Below are positions 21,152 to 32,229 of a stretch of DNA of 64,000 nt, piece by piece. Source of the DNA: Neonectria sp. B-13 (taxonomy: Eukaryota > Ascomycota > Sordariomycetes > Hypocreales > Nectriaceae). The position numbers and the translations under genes are program-made. Within the stretch, counting starts at the first letter, position 1. Each line of letters opens with the position of its first letter. Location of the stretch: positions 558,001-622,000 of the forward strand of contig NOKP01000022.1 in the NCBI GenBank assembly GCA_002682825.1, given 5' to 3'. The notes under the pieces are model-generated. The model was not told the origin of the DNA. It ran no database searches and was given only the letters and a program-made list of their open reading frames with translations.

Positions 21152-22829
21152 GGCGAATACTGCGGGAAACGAGACAAACGAGGAACCAGTACGTCAGTCA
21201 CTCATCTACCCACAAATTGACAGATCTTGCAGAAAACTCGTGCAGCCCTTCTTCAAGGGGTGACGATGTGCAAGGTTTTATTCCCACGTGTCTCGACATG
21301 TGGCGAAAAAGTACATTGACTGCCCCCAAGAATACCCAGCTCTGTTACGCCCATTGCAACGGACAAGTTCACGCCCGCGTCTCAGTCAAGCAGTAGCTTG
21401 CTGCAAAGCGTTCAGCCCCGATGCTTGTTCCAGGGGTTCGTTTTCGGTAGGGATTCCGGATGACCCCTGTTCGGTTGGCCGGTGAGGGATCACCCGGATC
21501 AGCCACCATTCTCCACTGCAACCTAGACGGACACCTGAGCAACTTGAAGCTAATGCTTATTCTCAAGATTCTTTGCAGAAATACCTACATGAAGTCTTAC
21601 GCCCTGATTGCCTTGAAAAATTGAAAAGAAAAGGAAACTTACACAAATTCAGGAACCATTGGGTGGACCAGCGACCTGCCGCAATTGCAACTAAAAATGT
21701 CACAGCGAGGGCCGAATGAGCCCTCTAACTCAATTCAAACATCGCTCCCAGAGCCTGCTGCATGATCTGATCGGTTCTCACGGACCACTTCCGAGAGAAG
21801 AGGGGAATCCGAATCCTATGGCTTGTTGGTCATCAATCTGCTAGGGACAGGGGTATGTAACACTTCCTCTCTCTTTCAGTCCCGGACCAATAGGAGCCTT
21901 AGCGAGCTTCCACATTCTACTCACCTCCGCGCTGTCACACACATTCAGGGTCAACTTGACGCTTCCCCGGCACTAGTGACGAAAGTACGCGACGCTGCTG
22001 GGATCAAGCGATGGCCCGCATCAAGTTGGACTTTAAGCGGAATCATAATCCGAGTTGTTGGTCCATCTCCCGACTCAATGCCCATACGACAGGCTTGTCC
22101 CCCGGTAGCGTGGAGATCCTGGTCACAGAAGATTGCATGTAAGTAACGTAATACATAGCAAGAAGACAGAGAGCCGGGCATTGCCAAACACAAAATATCT
22201 GGACAATACTGACGACACGTATTAAAAAACCTCAACCCCATCAATATGTATTGTCTTGAGCGCTCAGGCAATGCTTCACATCGATCAGTGTCTTGGAATA
22301 ATTAAACGGCGCATTTAGTAAGCCGCCACAGAAGCTAGCAAAATAGCCTGTCTTCGCCGAGTCAATCCTTAGCCCGGCCGGGCTTCACTGTTCGATACAT
22401 GGGTCCTAAGAAGTCGAATAAGACAACAGTGGCTTACATCGGTCCCTGCCAAGACTGCCAACTTCCCCTTTGTTGCTCATGCAGGGTGACGGCGCGGAAA
22501 TCCGACGTGCATCCGTTGCCGGACCTGTCTCCCTGTACGGTATAGCCACCAGAATTTGCCACTATCTGTACCTTGCCCTAGTCAACAATTGCGTACTACC
22601 GATACAGGAGCAGTCTTAGGGCGCATTCATTCATTTCACGGATAACACGGCCATTGAATGTTGACGATTGATCCTGGTCATAGCTCGGTGCCGATTAGAT
22701 GGAGACCCAGTCGCTAATAAGTTAGACGATGATTCTTCTATGCATGGAAGAGTATATTAGCCCGCCGATGTCTGCTGGTCTGCAACATTGTGTCTCAGCT
22801 CTGCAGCCACTTGTGATCGGTCAATAACC
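21152..22829. other. Intergenic, nothing recognised
   Basis: 1.7 kb between the divergently transcribed receptor-like and tyrosinase genes; it must hold both promoters. A Cys-rich reading near 22440-22560 looks vaguely like a zinc-cluster domain but does not fit a consensus (see rejected). Confidence 0.5.
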
Positions 22830-24234
22830 ATGAAGCTCCTTACCTTCCTTTCTGCCGCAATCCTGCTAGCCCACGAGGGCTCTGCAGCCCCTACGCCCGA
22901 GGAGGCTACTGTAGCGGTGGCAACCACCTCCAAGTGCTCCCAGGTCCTAGTCCGAAAGGAATGGTATGGTTACTCTGTCTTCGCCTCTCAAACATACGCC
23001 ACATTTGCTCACCAAGTTCTAGGAGGAAGTTGACCAAGAAGGAGCAGCTAAGCTACCTGGTTGCAGTAAAGTGCTTACAGTCTAAGCCGGCCAAGACTGC
23101 TTCGCTCTACCCTGGGGTGAAGAACCGCTATGACGACTTCCAAGCAGTGCACATCGCCATGACGGAGAAAATCCACTTTGTGGTAGGTCTTTTTCCCTCT
23201 GGTTCTGTTAGTGTCATCTGTGTAACATCGGCTATAGGGTCAATTCCTACCGTGGCACCGCAAGTTCTTGGCTGTGTACGAGGCAGAGCTGAGAAGCACT
23301 TGCTCTTACACGGGTGCTCAACCATACTGGGGTAAGACATCACTATAACCTCTAGCTGTTTTCGTCTCAGCCTAACCCGGGCATTAGACTGGACTAAGGA
23401 TGCGACCAGCGAGGATGCTTGGAATGGTTCGCCTCTGTTCGACGACACCTACGGTTTCGGAGGTAAGTGAAGCTTATGGAGCATTGACCTTCGTCATATT
23501 TAGGGAGAAATACTGACCTTTCTCCTCGCATAGGTAACGGCGAATGGCTCGATGATATCTCTGGCCTCCCCAGCACCTCCCTAGCTCCCGGTCCCCTAGA
23601 GCCCAGGACCGGTGGTGGTTGTGTTATCGATGGCCCCTTTGCCAACCACACTGTCAACTTGGGTCCCGGCAACAGCCTCACCTACACACCGCACTGCTTG
23701 CGCCGCGACTTCATCCCGTCCCTCGTCACTAAGAAACTGACTGCAGCCGAGGTTGTGTGGGAGTCGTCCGCAACGACTTTCCAAGAGTATACCCATCGTA
23801 TCGAGATTGCCAACATGTCTTCCGATCTGTCTGGCATCACGACTCACGGTGGTGGTCACTTCGGTATCGGTGGTATGGTTGGAGAGATGTCCGATATGTA
23901 CTCTTCTCCTGGTGACCCATTGTTCTTCCTTCACCACGGCAAACTGGACTACGAATGGAACAGGTGGCAGCGTCTGTGTATGTATTTCCAGTGTGACTCT
24001 GATACCCAACCTCGAGAAGCAGTTGCTAACAACACATTAGCTTGGGCTACCCGTAAATCCGAGATTGGCGGCCCTGACACCATGTGGGCTTATCCCTATA
24101 ACTACTGGGGTGATATTCCGTACACTAACATCACCCTTGACTTTGCTCTGGCTTATCCCGGACTTGTATCCAGCGTTACTGTTCGGGATGTAATGGATAT
24201 TACTTCTACTAAACTATGTTACACTTATGCATAA
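22830..24234 (+). CDS. Secreted tyrosinase-family copper oxidase
   Basis: Type-3 copper protein that would oxidise phenols or a related substrate. ATG at 22830 opens a signal peptide (KLLTFLSAAILLAHEGSAA). Six exons join in frame: 22830-22963, 23023-23182, 23238-23331, 23388-23462, 23534-23977, 24041-24234; 366 residues. CuA region: YDDFQAVHIAMTEKIH and GQFLPWHRKFLAVYE, giving His at the expected positions. CuB region: THGGGHFGIGG and DPLFFLHHGKLDYEWNRW. Cys pairs typical of short secreted fungal tyrosinases are seen (TSKCSQ, VKCLQ, RSTCSY). The protein ends shortly after the CuB domain and lacks the long C-terminal lid domain of melanin tyrosinases. AT-rich DNA begins directly after the stop. 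Confidence 0.9.
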
Positions 24235-24711
24235 TTGGCTATTTTAAATAGTGTATTAGTTATTTCTAGGCCTAGAGCTGCTTTTAGTGCGTCAATATAG
24301 TTTAATAACTTGCATAGTATATAAATAATATTATTTTTAATATATTTGCCTGAGATTAATGTACCTTAACTATACGAAACCTCTTATAATACAGTTATAT
24401 AAGTTGTTGCTTTCTTGTTTTATATTATTATTATCAAGGTAATATAGTTTGGAATTAGTATATACTCTTTATACAACCTTTATTGATTTAAGCACATTTC
24501 ACTATAGAAGAACAGACAACACCAGGTGCTGCCCCTAGGTCGAAGGTTATGCACTATTCAGCGGTTGCTCTTTAGTCACTCTATGTCGCTGCCCTACGAC
24601 AGACTTACACTTCTCTCTCAGCCATTGCACTAGCTCTTATAATAAAATTGAAGAATAAACTGTAGCATAGTAAGTAGTACAGCTTATCCATAAAGTACTC
24701 TAGAGATACAG
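24235..24711. repeat. AT-rich block after tyrosinase gene
   Basis: From the TAA stop to about 24.5 kb the DNA is extremely AT-rich (long runs of TATA, TAATA, ATTATTATT) with no gene. Together with the block at 19.0-19.4 kb it brackets the receptor and tyrosinase genes. A RIP-damaged repeat is the likely origin; no ends were recognised. Confidence 0.45.
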
Positions 24712-25536
24712 TCATCGCCGTTTTTGATGGTCCAACGACGAAATGTGATGCGGTCAGAAAACAGAGTATTAGCTCCGTCTGTGTTCCGAGCAGGTTGGCT
24801 GTCGCTGCTCGTTGCGTTGACATAGATGTCTTCGAGCAGCACTCTCTTAGACCCGACAATTGTCACGGTCCTACAATTTTTAGCAATAGCCTACAAAAGT
24901 CAAGGCAAGAGGCCAACTCACCACATCTGAGGCTGAACAAAGCGGAGCCCGTGGAAGTAAGAGTCACTAGCCGTAACGACGAGGGCATGAGGCCGGTCCA
25001 GAAGCAGACATTTAGTCATGGAACCAGGTTTCAAAACGCGACAGCCGCTTGAACACTAACTTACTGGGGTAGTTGGATTGGCCTTGAACGAAATTATACC
25101 AAGCCTGGCCATTGCCGTCAAAGGTACCATACCCGTGACCCTCGACCCACAGGTGTTTGCCTCCGATGATGAATGCAGTGGTCTGATTCTGGTAGGCTGC
25201 TGGGGGATAAGAATTCTGATCCACGCCGGGGCCGATGGGCAATGAATTGTCAAGCCAATATTGGATGTTCTTACTCCACTGTGCAAATGCCATTATTGTC
25301 AGTTCAACCGAAGCCGAGATAAGTAGTCGGGTTAACTATCGTACCAGCAGAGTGCCTCTGATATCGATCTTAACATTGTTAAGATCCTTGAATTCCATGA
25401 CCTTGTTGATGTGATAGGTCGTGTTCTTGAAGACGATATGTGAGTTCTTGCGATATTTTTTGAACGCTCTGATGATTGCTGGGGAGTCGTCTGACCCACC
25501 GCCGTTGGCAGGAATGACACATTTTCTGTGGGATTC
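24712..25536 (-). pseudogene. GH28 exopolygalacturonase, internal fragment
   Basis: Pectin-degrading exopolygalacturonase missing both ends. Minus-strand order: KCVIPANGGGSDDSPAIIRA with VFKNTTYHINKVMEF and IDIRGTLL (25536-25348); after an intron (GTACGA...) FAQWSKNIQYWLDNSLPIG, TTAFIIGGKHLWVEGHGYG, TFDGNGQAWYNFV (25290-25061); then RPHALVVTASDSYFHGLRF VQPQMW and, after another intron, TVTIVGSKRVLLEDIYV, ARNTDGANTLFSD and RRWTIKNGDDCIS (the NTDG and DD catalytic motifs), where it ends at about 24712. Exons are largely undamaged, though the acceptor before RPHAL is not AG. The 5' edge meets the esterase fragment of the opposite strand within a few bases of 25530; the 3' edge meets AT-rich DNA. 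Confidence 0.8.
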
Positions 25537-26147
25537 TATCCTGAATCAGTTTACAACACGTCGCACCTTGATGATCTGCCGGTTTACGGCCTCCTGGAAG
25601 CGGTAGGTGCCACAAATGACACCGTTACCAACGCCTTCGTCAGGCGGTCAGCACTGTTCGGAGACGCCATTGTAAATTGCCCAAGCACATACTTGACCCA
25701 GGCCGTAGCTGACGCTGGCTTACCTGCATACAAATTGGTGTTCAACTCTGGATATCATTTTCATTCGGCAACTGGATCTTTCGTGTTCAGTGACTATACC
25801 AACGGTTAGTGAAAATAGTTGGCCGTGGAGATGGTATCGCCAATTGGTTTGCTTTTGTAGCTGACGGATCCCAAATAAGACTGGGGGCATCGATCCCGGG
25901 CAACGCTACTTTGACAACGTTGATGCGCAATTACTTCATATCTTTCACTCTCCACCAAGACCCTAACGCAGTAGCAGCCGAGGGGATATCAGTTCCGTCC
26001 TGGCCTTAGTATCATACCGAGAAGCCCGAGATCATGTACCTGTCGGACTCTGAGGTTCAGGTGAAGGATGACATGGAAGTCTCTGAGAGGTGCCAATTCT
26101 TGCGGATGGGTCGTGGAAACAATCTTGGCATCTGGCCGCAATGGTGA
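25528..26147 (+). pseudogene. Type-B carboxylesterase, C-terminal part only
   Basis: Begins abruptly with GFYPESVYNTSHLDDLPVYG and continues with NAFVRRSALFGDAIVNCPS, AGLPAYKLVFNSGYHFHSA (containing the expected catalytic His of the family) and FSDYTN; an intron 25805-25860 (GTTAGT...TGTAG) joins to ADGSQIRLGASIPGNATL and MRNYFISFTLHQDPNA. TAG at 26007-26009 stands where the family usually has Gln (PSWP-Q-Y), a C-to-T change, and the frame then continues EVQVKDDMEVSERCQF to TGA at 26145-26147. This is complementary to the N-terminal esterase fragment at 18.0-19.0 kb on the same strand, with about 100-150 residues missing between. Confidence 0.8.
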
Positions 26148-27459
26148 CCGGATGGATCCGTTGGGTTGGAGGAGAAGGACACGCTTACATATCAGGACGG
26201 CCTCCTTCGTGGACCCTGTTAGCTTTTACTAAGGAGAACCTGGGATACACGACTCCATGCTTGAATTAAAGAGGTCAGGGAAGATTTTCAGAGTCATCTA
26301 TGTAAACCACACGGGTGACAGAGTGGGGGCGGCGGCTCCTTTCGTCAGGATAATGAACGTAGGAACTCTGTGTAAGAAGCTGGAAGAAGAGAACTAGATG
26401 CTGCCAGGTGTGACCCGTCATCTCGGCCGTAATCAGGAAACTAGTTCGGGGTTAGTTGATCGCAGAGACCAGATGTTGGTCGGTGGGAGACTTACGTATG
26501 AAGTAGGTAGTCCGATGGAAGTGAGCTCGGCCTTCAAGGTGCATCACATCACACAGAAGCAAAGACCAGGACCAGCACACCGGTTCCCAGGGATGCTGGG
26601 TAAAGAACTTCGACTGCTCGATGAACAAACCATGCCAGCTATTACGGGGACGGCCAAGGGCCTGACTGGTAAATGCCGCAGGACAGGCTAGAACAGAGGG
26701 AACCATTGTCAGCAGCCCCGCCGAGTGGAGAGGCCGGTGAGTAGTATATGGACGGCTGGTCTTTGCTGTTGCGTGGAGGTGAAGCCAACAACGGGCTAGT
26801 CGGGAGAATCTGGCCCAACTGCCCAGTGGGGGTGGTCCTGTTTACGCATCATCCAAGGGAAATGCCCCTCACACCATGACAGTAGACTTATTAATTAAGC
26901 ATATTTCTTAACTTGAAAGGGCCTGCATTGCCGCATCCCAGTGGGGTCTCTTCTGAGCCATCCCCGGTTGGAAGGGCTGGAAGCACCCTGATGGTTTCCT
27001 GGATGTGGAACCGAGAACCCGGATGGCGCATCCTTTGAATAGAGATTGACAAACAACTCGACTAGCGACATCTCTATTGCCTCGCCATTTGTCCAGAGCC
27101 TCGGACATGCCGCTTCGGAATGAGCCACCGAGTGACGGTTTCCCCGCTCAAGAGAAGAACTCCTCCAAACCAACCCCCACCGAGTCGGCTCCAACAGGCC
27201 ATGTGGTGGGCGAGCCAAGAGCCAAGACTCGCGATGCTTACACCGGAGAGGAGCTCGACGAGTTAGCAGATGCACAGTTTGCAGCCGTATCCTTACCGCG
27301 GCCTTGGGACCCGATCGCCGCCATGAGGTCACGATGCACGCCGGCCGCCGTATAAATACCTGGACACGTCTCTTGCATGAACCACATCATCCATCCGAGC
27401 AGCCTCACTCAGCTTCAACCCGCTTCAACCCGCTTCAACCAGCCCCGACAACCTTCAAG
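26148..27459. other. Intergenic, upstream of the Asp f 2-like gene
   Basis: No gene was recognised. In particular no ZIP zinc transporter is found on the minus strand, although Aspergillus fumigatus and Candida have one head-to-head with the homologous gene. Three copies of CGCTTCAACC-like units lie at about 27409-27440, just before the start codon. Confidence 0.5.
27351..27357 (+). promoter_or_regulatory. TATA box of the Asp f 2-like gene
   Basis: TATAAAT, 109 bp upstream of the start codon, followed by a C/T-rich leader. Well placed for strong inducible transcription. Confidence 0.55.
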
Positions 27460-28443
27460 ATGATGTTCCAGTCCTCCACCGTCGCCTTCCTGCTCCTCGG
27501 CGGCGCCCTCGCCTCCCCCATCAACGTGCGGGAGGAGACGGCCACCAAGACCGAGTCGGCGTCCAAGTCCTCCGACACGGCCGGCGTCTACGACTGGGCC
27601 GACGGCTGGACCAAGAGCTACACCGTCCACCAGTCGTGCAACTCGACGCTGCGCCGCCAGCTCGTCGACGGCCTGGACGAGGCTGTCCAGCTTGCCCAGC
27701 ACGCCAAGGACCACCTGCTGCGATGGGGCTCCGAGTCCGAGTTCACGCAGAAGTACTTTGGCAACGGCACGACTTCGATCCCCATTGGCTGGTACGACCG
27801 CATCATCAACGCCGACAAGACGGGCGTGCTGTTCCGATGCGACGACCCCGACCGCAACTGCGCTACTCAGGATGGTAAGCTCCTCCTCGGCCTTGTATAG
27901 TTGCTGCAGTGGAATACTAACCAACTTCACAGAGTGGGCTGGCCACTGGCGAGGCGACAACGCAACCGCCGAGACCGTCATCTGCCCCCTCTCCTTCGAG
28001 ATCCGCCGTTCTCTCTCCTCGGTCTGCGGCCTCGGCTACACCGTCGCCCAGTCCAAGCTCAACACCTTCTGGGCCACTGACCTGATGCACCGCATCCTCC
28101 ACGTTCCCATCATCAGCGAGTCGGTGGTCGACCACTTCGCCGAGGACTACGCCGAGTCGCTGGAGCTGGCCGAGACCGACCCCTCCAAGAGCGGCATCGA
28201 CAGCGACACTCTCCAGTACTTTGCCATCGACGTCTACGCCTACGACATTGCTGCCCCCGGCGTTGGCTGCACTGGCGAGCCTGAGGAGGCCACCGAGACC
28301 AGCACCGACAAGGCCACCGCTACCACGGAAGCCGCCAAGGTAAGTCTGGATACAATTCCTGTGTGACACTTCATTGCAGACAGACTAACACGGGAATGTA
28401 GGAGTGCCACACCCATGACGACGGCGCCGTCCACTGCTCTTAA
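27460..28443 (+). CDS. aspf2: Asp f 2/Pra1-type secreted zinc-binding protein
   Basis: Secreted zincin-like protein of the Asp f 2 (A. fumigatus allergen) and Pra1 (C. albicans zincophore) family, which captures extracellular zinc. Three exons: 27460-27874, 27933-28339, 28402-28443; 287 residues. Signal peptide MMFQSSTVAFLLLGGALA. Conserved parts: WADGWTKSYTVHQSCNST, LDEAVQLAQHAKDHLLRWG, PIGWYDRIINADKTGVLFRC, WAGHWRGDNATAETVICP, FWATDLMHRILHVP, and LQYFAIDVYAYDIAAPGVGC. The short last exon encodes ECHTHDDGAVHC, the Cys/His tail typical of the zinc-binding C-terminus. ATGATG is at the start; the first was chosen. Codons are GC-rich, unlike the decayed DNA to the left. Confidence 0.92.
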
Positions 28444-29981
28444 ATAGACTTAGCTTAACTTCTTAATGCCCGTCCAGGGTCTTAATATTATCCCCGTTTC
28501 CTCCTTTGGAAGTTTGGAACCAGCTTTCCCAGATGCTCGTGTGACAAATGCTCAAGTGAAGAATGAAAGAAATGTCGAGGTTTGGAGTTGCCCTGGGTAA
28601 CTTAAACGGTGTGTTGTCCGTCCAACCCAATTAATAGCAAGCTTAGGCCCATATTCCACAAGTCTCCCAATGAGAATACACCATTTTCCTCCGTCATCGC
28701 GATCTCAAATACGATGGGTACGATCTCGGGATGTACTCCCGTTGCTGCCCGCAATTGTCGCAAACCTGCAGAATAAACGCGCACGCACACGGGCACTAGT
28801 ACCGGTTCGTGGAGCCCTGAAACAATGTCTCTGATTAAGAAACCGGAGGACGGATGATGTATAATAAAATTGACGGATGCCTAGCGAAGACCCAGATCAT
28901 CTGTCACAGATTGAGATTTGCAAGCTACCTTGAATCATGAATGCAAGTAACTACAGCGGTGATGCGAGTCAATGACATAGCACACACGTCACCAGCGGTG
29001 GAACCAGGTTAGGCATCAAAATTACGGTGCGTGCGAATACTTGGCGATGGCACTCTCGTCCGAAGAGGCCGGACGCGCTGTTCAGGCTTGATTGGGCACT
29101 GGGCAGCGACGGCTCCAAGCTCTGTTGGGCGTGTGGGCGGGTAAGTAAGTTAGTCTGATTAGTGCGACTCGACTCGGCCGAGAAGAGATATCGAGACGAA
29201 CGGAATTGTGTATGGTTGATGGACTGGTGAAATATGTTTCACCAGCCAGTTTTCCTCCGTTTCGAGGGAGAAACACAGTAATAATGAACGGCCTCGAAGC
29301 CTCTCAACCGAACTGACCGCTAATCCCGTGCAACTCAGCCCAAATCCCACATCCTCGCATCCCTGCGACATGGCCGACATCCCCACACACGCCACTCTCA
29401 CTTGTTGACTGCCCCTGAGAAACAGAGCGAAAAACGGTGGGCTTTCACCGGGTCCTCCCGTTTCTGCCGCGACGTGCCATGCCCCCATTCGCACAGGCGC
29501 TGGCGATCCAGGCCGCCAGACGGTGGCCTCATTTGTCGGCCAACACCAGCCCCCAAACGTACGTGATGGGAAATCAGTCGCTGCGGTTGTGCTCTCGCTT
29601 ACTGCGAGCTATCCATTCGAAAGCTGGCTGTTGATTAGGCGGGTGCCAATCTCCAATCTCGTTCTCAAGCCCTCGTCTCGTCTCGTCTTGGCCATGCAAT
29701 ATCCCATGCCATGCCATGCCATGCATACAGATAGCGCAATGACAGCTGTCATGTCACTCGTCATCCATCACCCCAGCCGCCCAACCCGTTACCCCCGCCG
29801 CCGGCTGGCACAGAGATGCAGGCTGCCGTGCAGCTCAGGTGCTTTTTGAATGCGAGCCAGAGCACCCGGAGTCCTTTGACCGCTTGTCCTCCTCCAACTT
29901 GGCACCTCCATCTCCTGGAACGTCCACAGCTTCTCCGTCGTCGTCGTCGTCGAAGCATCGCAGCTTGAGCTTGCTCCAGCC
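28444..29981. other. Intergenic with simple repeats
   Basis: 1.5 kb with no gene recognised. A short tandem run of CCATG units lies at about 29704-29724, and a (CGT)n run at about 29936-29951 in the leader of the next gene. Confidence 0.5.
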
Positions 29982-31704
29982 ATGGCGTCCAAAGCCAACG
30001 GAAACGGGAATGCCCACCTCACGGCAGACATCGACTTCATCCAGACTCCGCCCCCCGCCCCGGAGACTCTTGGGACCGGCAAGAGCTGCGGAGTAAAGGT
30101 CACCAATGTTTGTACCCCAACCCGCCACCATGATGGAGGATGATGGTGATGATCAAATCGCTAACGTGACCAAGTCTCCCGCCATCAAAAACGCACCGCT
30201 CCCGGCCGACGGCTCCGGTTACGAACAATGGTCCAACTTGGTCCTCGCTGCGGCCCTCATCGCAGCGCCGACATGGCTCTCCTGGCAGTTAGGCGGTGGT
30301 ATCAAGCTGGCATTCTTCCTTGCCATCTTCACCAGCTTCCCCGTCCTGATGGTCATCTGGACGGTCATGTCCACCGTTAGCCCACGGCTGAACGACAAGG
30401 TGGAATTGCCAGGCCGCCCGGTCGAGTACTACCTGACCTTCAAAAAGCCCTCTGATCAGGCACGATGGAACGGCCGACACAAGGTCCCCATGCAGACCTT
30501 CTTCGAGCTCTACTTCAACGGCGATGTCGACTTCAATGGCGACTGTCTCGAGGTCATGGAGTACCGACACGAATGGGCCACCTTCAACTTTACCCTTGAC
30601 CTCTTCCGATACATCCTGTTCACCTTCGCGCCCGACGTCATTCTGCACCACCGATCCCAGGACGAGGACCAAGTGCGCCCCAACTACGACCGCGGCAACG
30701 ACCACTACGCGTGGTTCCTCGGCCCTCGCATGATCTACACGTCCGGCATCATCTCCGACCCGACTCGGGAGGAGACCCTGGAAGAGATGCAGGACAACAA
30801 GATGGCCGTGGTCTGCGAGAAGCTCGGACTCAAGCAAGGCGAGACCATGCTGGATATCGGTTGCGGCTGGGGAACATTGGCTAGGTACGCAAGCGTCAAC
30901 TACGGCGCCCACGTCACCGGCGTCACTCTGGCCCGGAATCAGACCGAATGGGGTAACGACGCCCTCAAGAACGCTGGCGTGCCCGAAGAACAGAGCCGGA
31001 TCCTCTGCAGCGACTACCGCGACATCCCCGACACCAAGTTCGACAAGATCACCCAGCTGGAGATGGCCGAGCACGTCGGCGTCCGCAGACTGACTACCTT
31101 CTTCCGCCAGTGCTACGAGATGCTCGAGGATGACGGCTCCATGTATGTCCAGCTGTCTGGCCTGAGAAAGGCATGGCAGTACGAGGACTTCATCTGGGGC
31201 CTGTTCCTCAACAAGTACATCTTCCCTGGAGCTGACGCGTCCACGCCTCTGGGCTACTACGTGAGCTGTCTCGAGGCTGCCGGGTTTGAAGTTAAGAGGT
31301 AAGAGATCACATCACGCACGTGCCGCATGACACGACTTGGCTAACAATTGCTCACAGCGTTGACACCGTCGGTGTTCACTACTCCGGCACACTGTGGAGG
31401 TGGTACCGCAACTGGCTCGGCAACGCCGACAAGATCAACGCCAAGTACGGAAACCGGTGGTTCAGGGTAAGAAGTTTGCTTCGCTTTTCTTCTCTCCAAG
31501 ACTAACCCAGTGTAGACATGGGAGTTGTTCCTCGCCTACTCCACCATTGCCTCTCGCCAAGGCTCCGCCGCTTGCTTCCAGATCGTCGTTGTCAAGAACC
31601 TCAACTCGACCCGTCGTGTCGAAGGCATCTCGTCCCAGTTCGGTCTCGCCGGTGCTCTGGCAGCGAGCAAGATCAAGTCCGTCTATCCTTCCTTTAAGGC
31701 TTAG
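29982..31704 (+). CDS. Sphingolipid C9-methyltransferase
   Basis: SAM-dependent enzyme that adds the C9 methyl branch to the sphingoid base of fungal glucosylceramide, at the ER membrane; related to cyclopropane fatty acid synthases. Four exons: 29982-30107, 30175-31298, 31358-31466, 31516-31704; 515 residues. The start is CCATGGCG. The first exon ends in GVKVTN and splices to SPAIKNAPLPADG, as in known homologues. Two membrane helices lie near residues 65-110 (WSNLVLAAALIAAPTWLSW, LAFFLAIFTSFPVLMVIW). The SAM motif is MLDIGCGWGTLARYAS; HYAWFLGPRMIYTSGI and QLEMAEHVGVRR are also typical of the family. The leader contains a (CGT)n run. Filamentous fungi often carry two copies; only one is here. 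Confidence 0.95.
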
Positions 31705-32229
31705 CCTTGTTGTATGAAGAACAATGTACGCGTCGGCACCGAGGCCAAAGAGGGTCTGGCGCTGGACCCTGTAGTGCATGGTGCATAGCAGTAATCGGTT
31801 GGTTTCTACTTGGATGTCTCCTTGATTCGGTGTTTGGATACGGAAAACTTGCTGCATCTACGAGCCAACATGGAAATGTATACGAACCAGATGGGGTGAT
31901 TGTAACTAGCCGGAGGAGTCGAAGTTACGGGGTAGGTTGAATTGTAATGAACAAGTTGATCCCCAGCATCCTGGTGGCCATATTTCGTGAACCTTGGCTT
32001 AGACGCGATTTCTAGACTGGGAGCCCCTGTCGTTCACATGTCATGTCCGAGTCACAGCCCGCATTCGCCCCCGTCGTCATGATCACCCGTCGAGAAACCG
32101 CATCATGAATGTCATTTTAAGATTGAAGAAATCATTTAACATGCCTGGCTTTCTAACCCTTGTCCCAGTACCCAATCCTCTATTCGTCTATACCCATTTC
32201 CTTTTCCGCGTCCACTTCCTCCCATTTCC
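31705..32229. other. Convergent gap between C9-methyltransferase and aldolase genes
   Basis: About 520 bp holding both 3' ends; nothing else recognised. Confidence 0.5.

Noticed and set aside
22434..22560. Cys-rich reading resembling a zinc-cluster domain upstream of the tyrosinase gene
   Set aside because: Cys spacing does not fit Zn2Cys6 or any zinc finger, there is no supporting protein on either side, and it stops quickly.
27415..28369. Long antisense open frames over the Asp f 2-like gene
   Set aside because: They mirror GC-rich codon use of the real gene and have no recognisable family features.
29704..29724. CCATG tandem units
   Set aside because: Short simple repeat of about four units; no sign of function.
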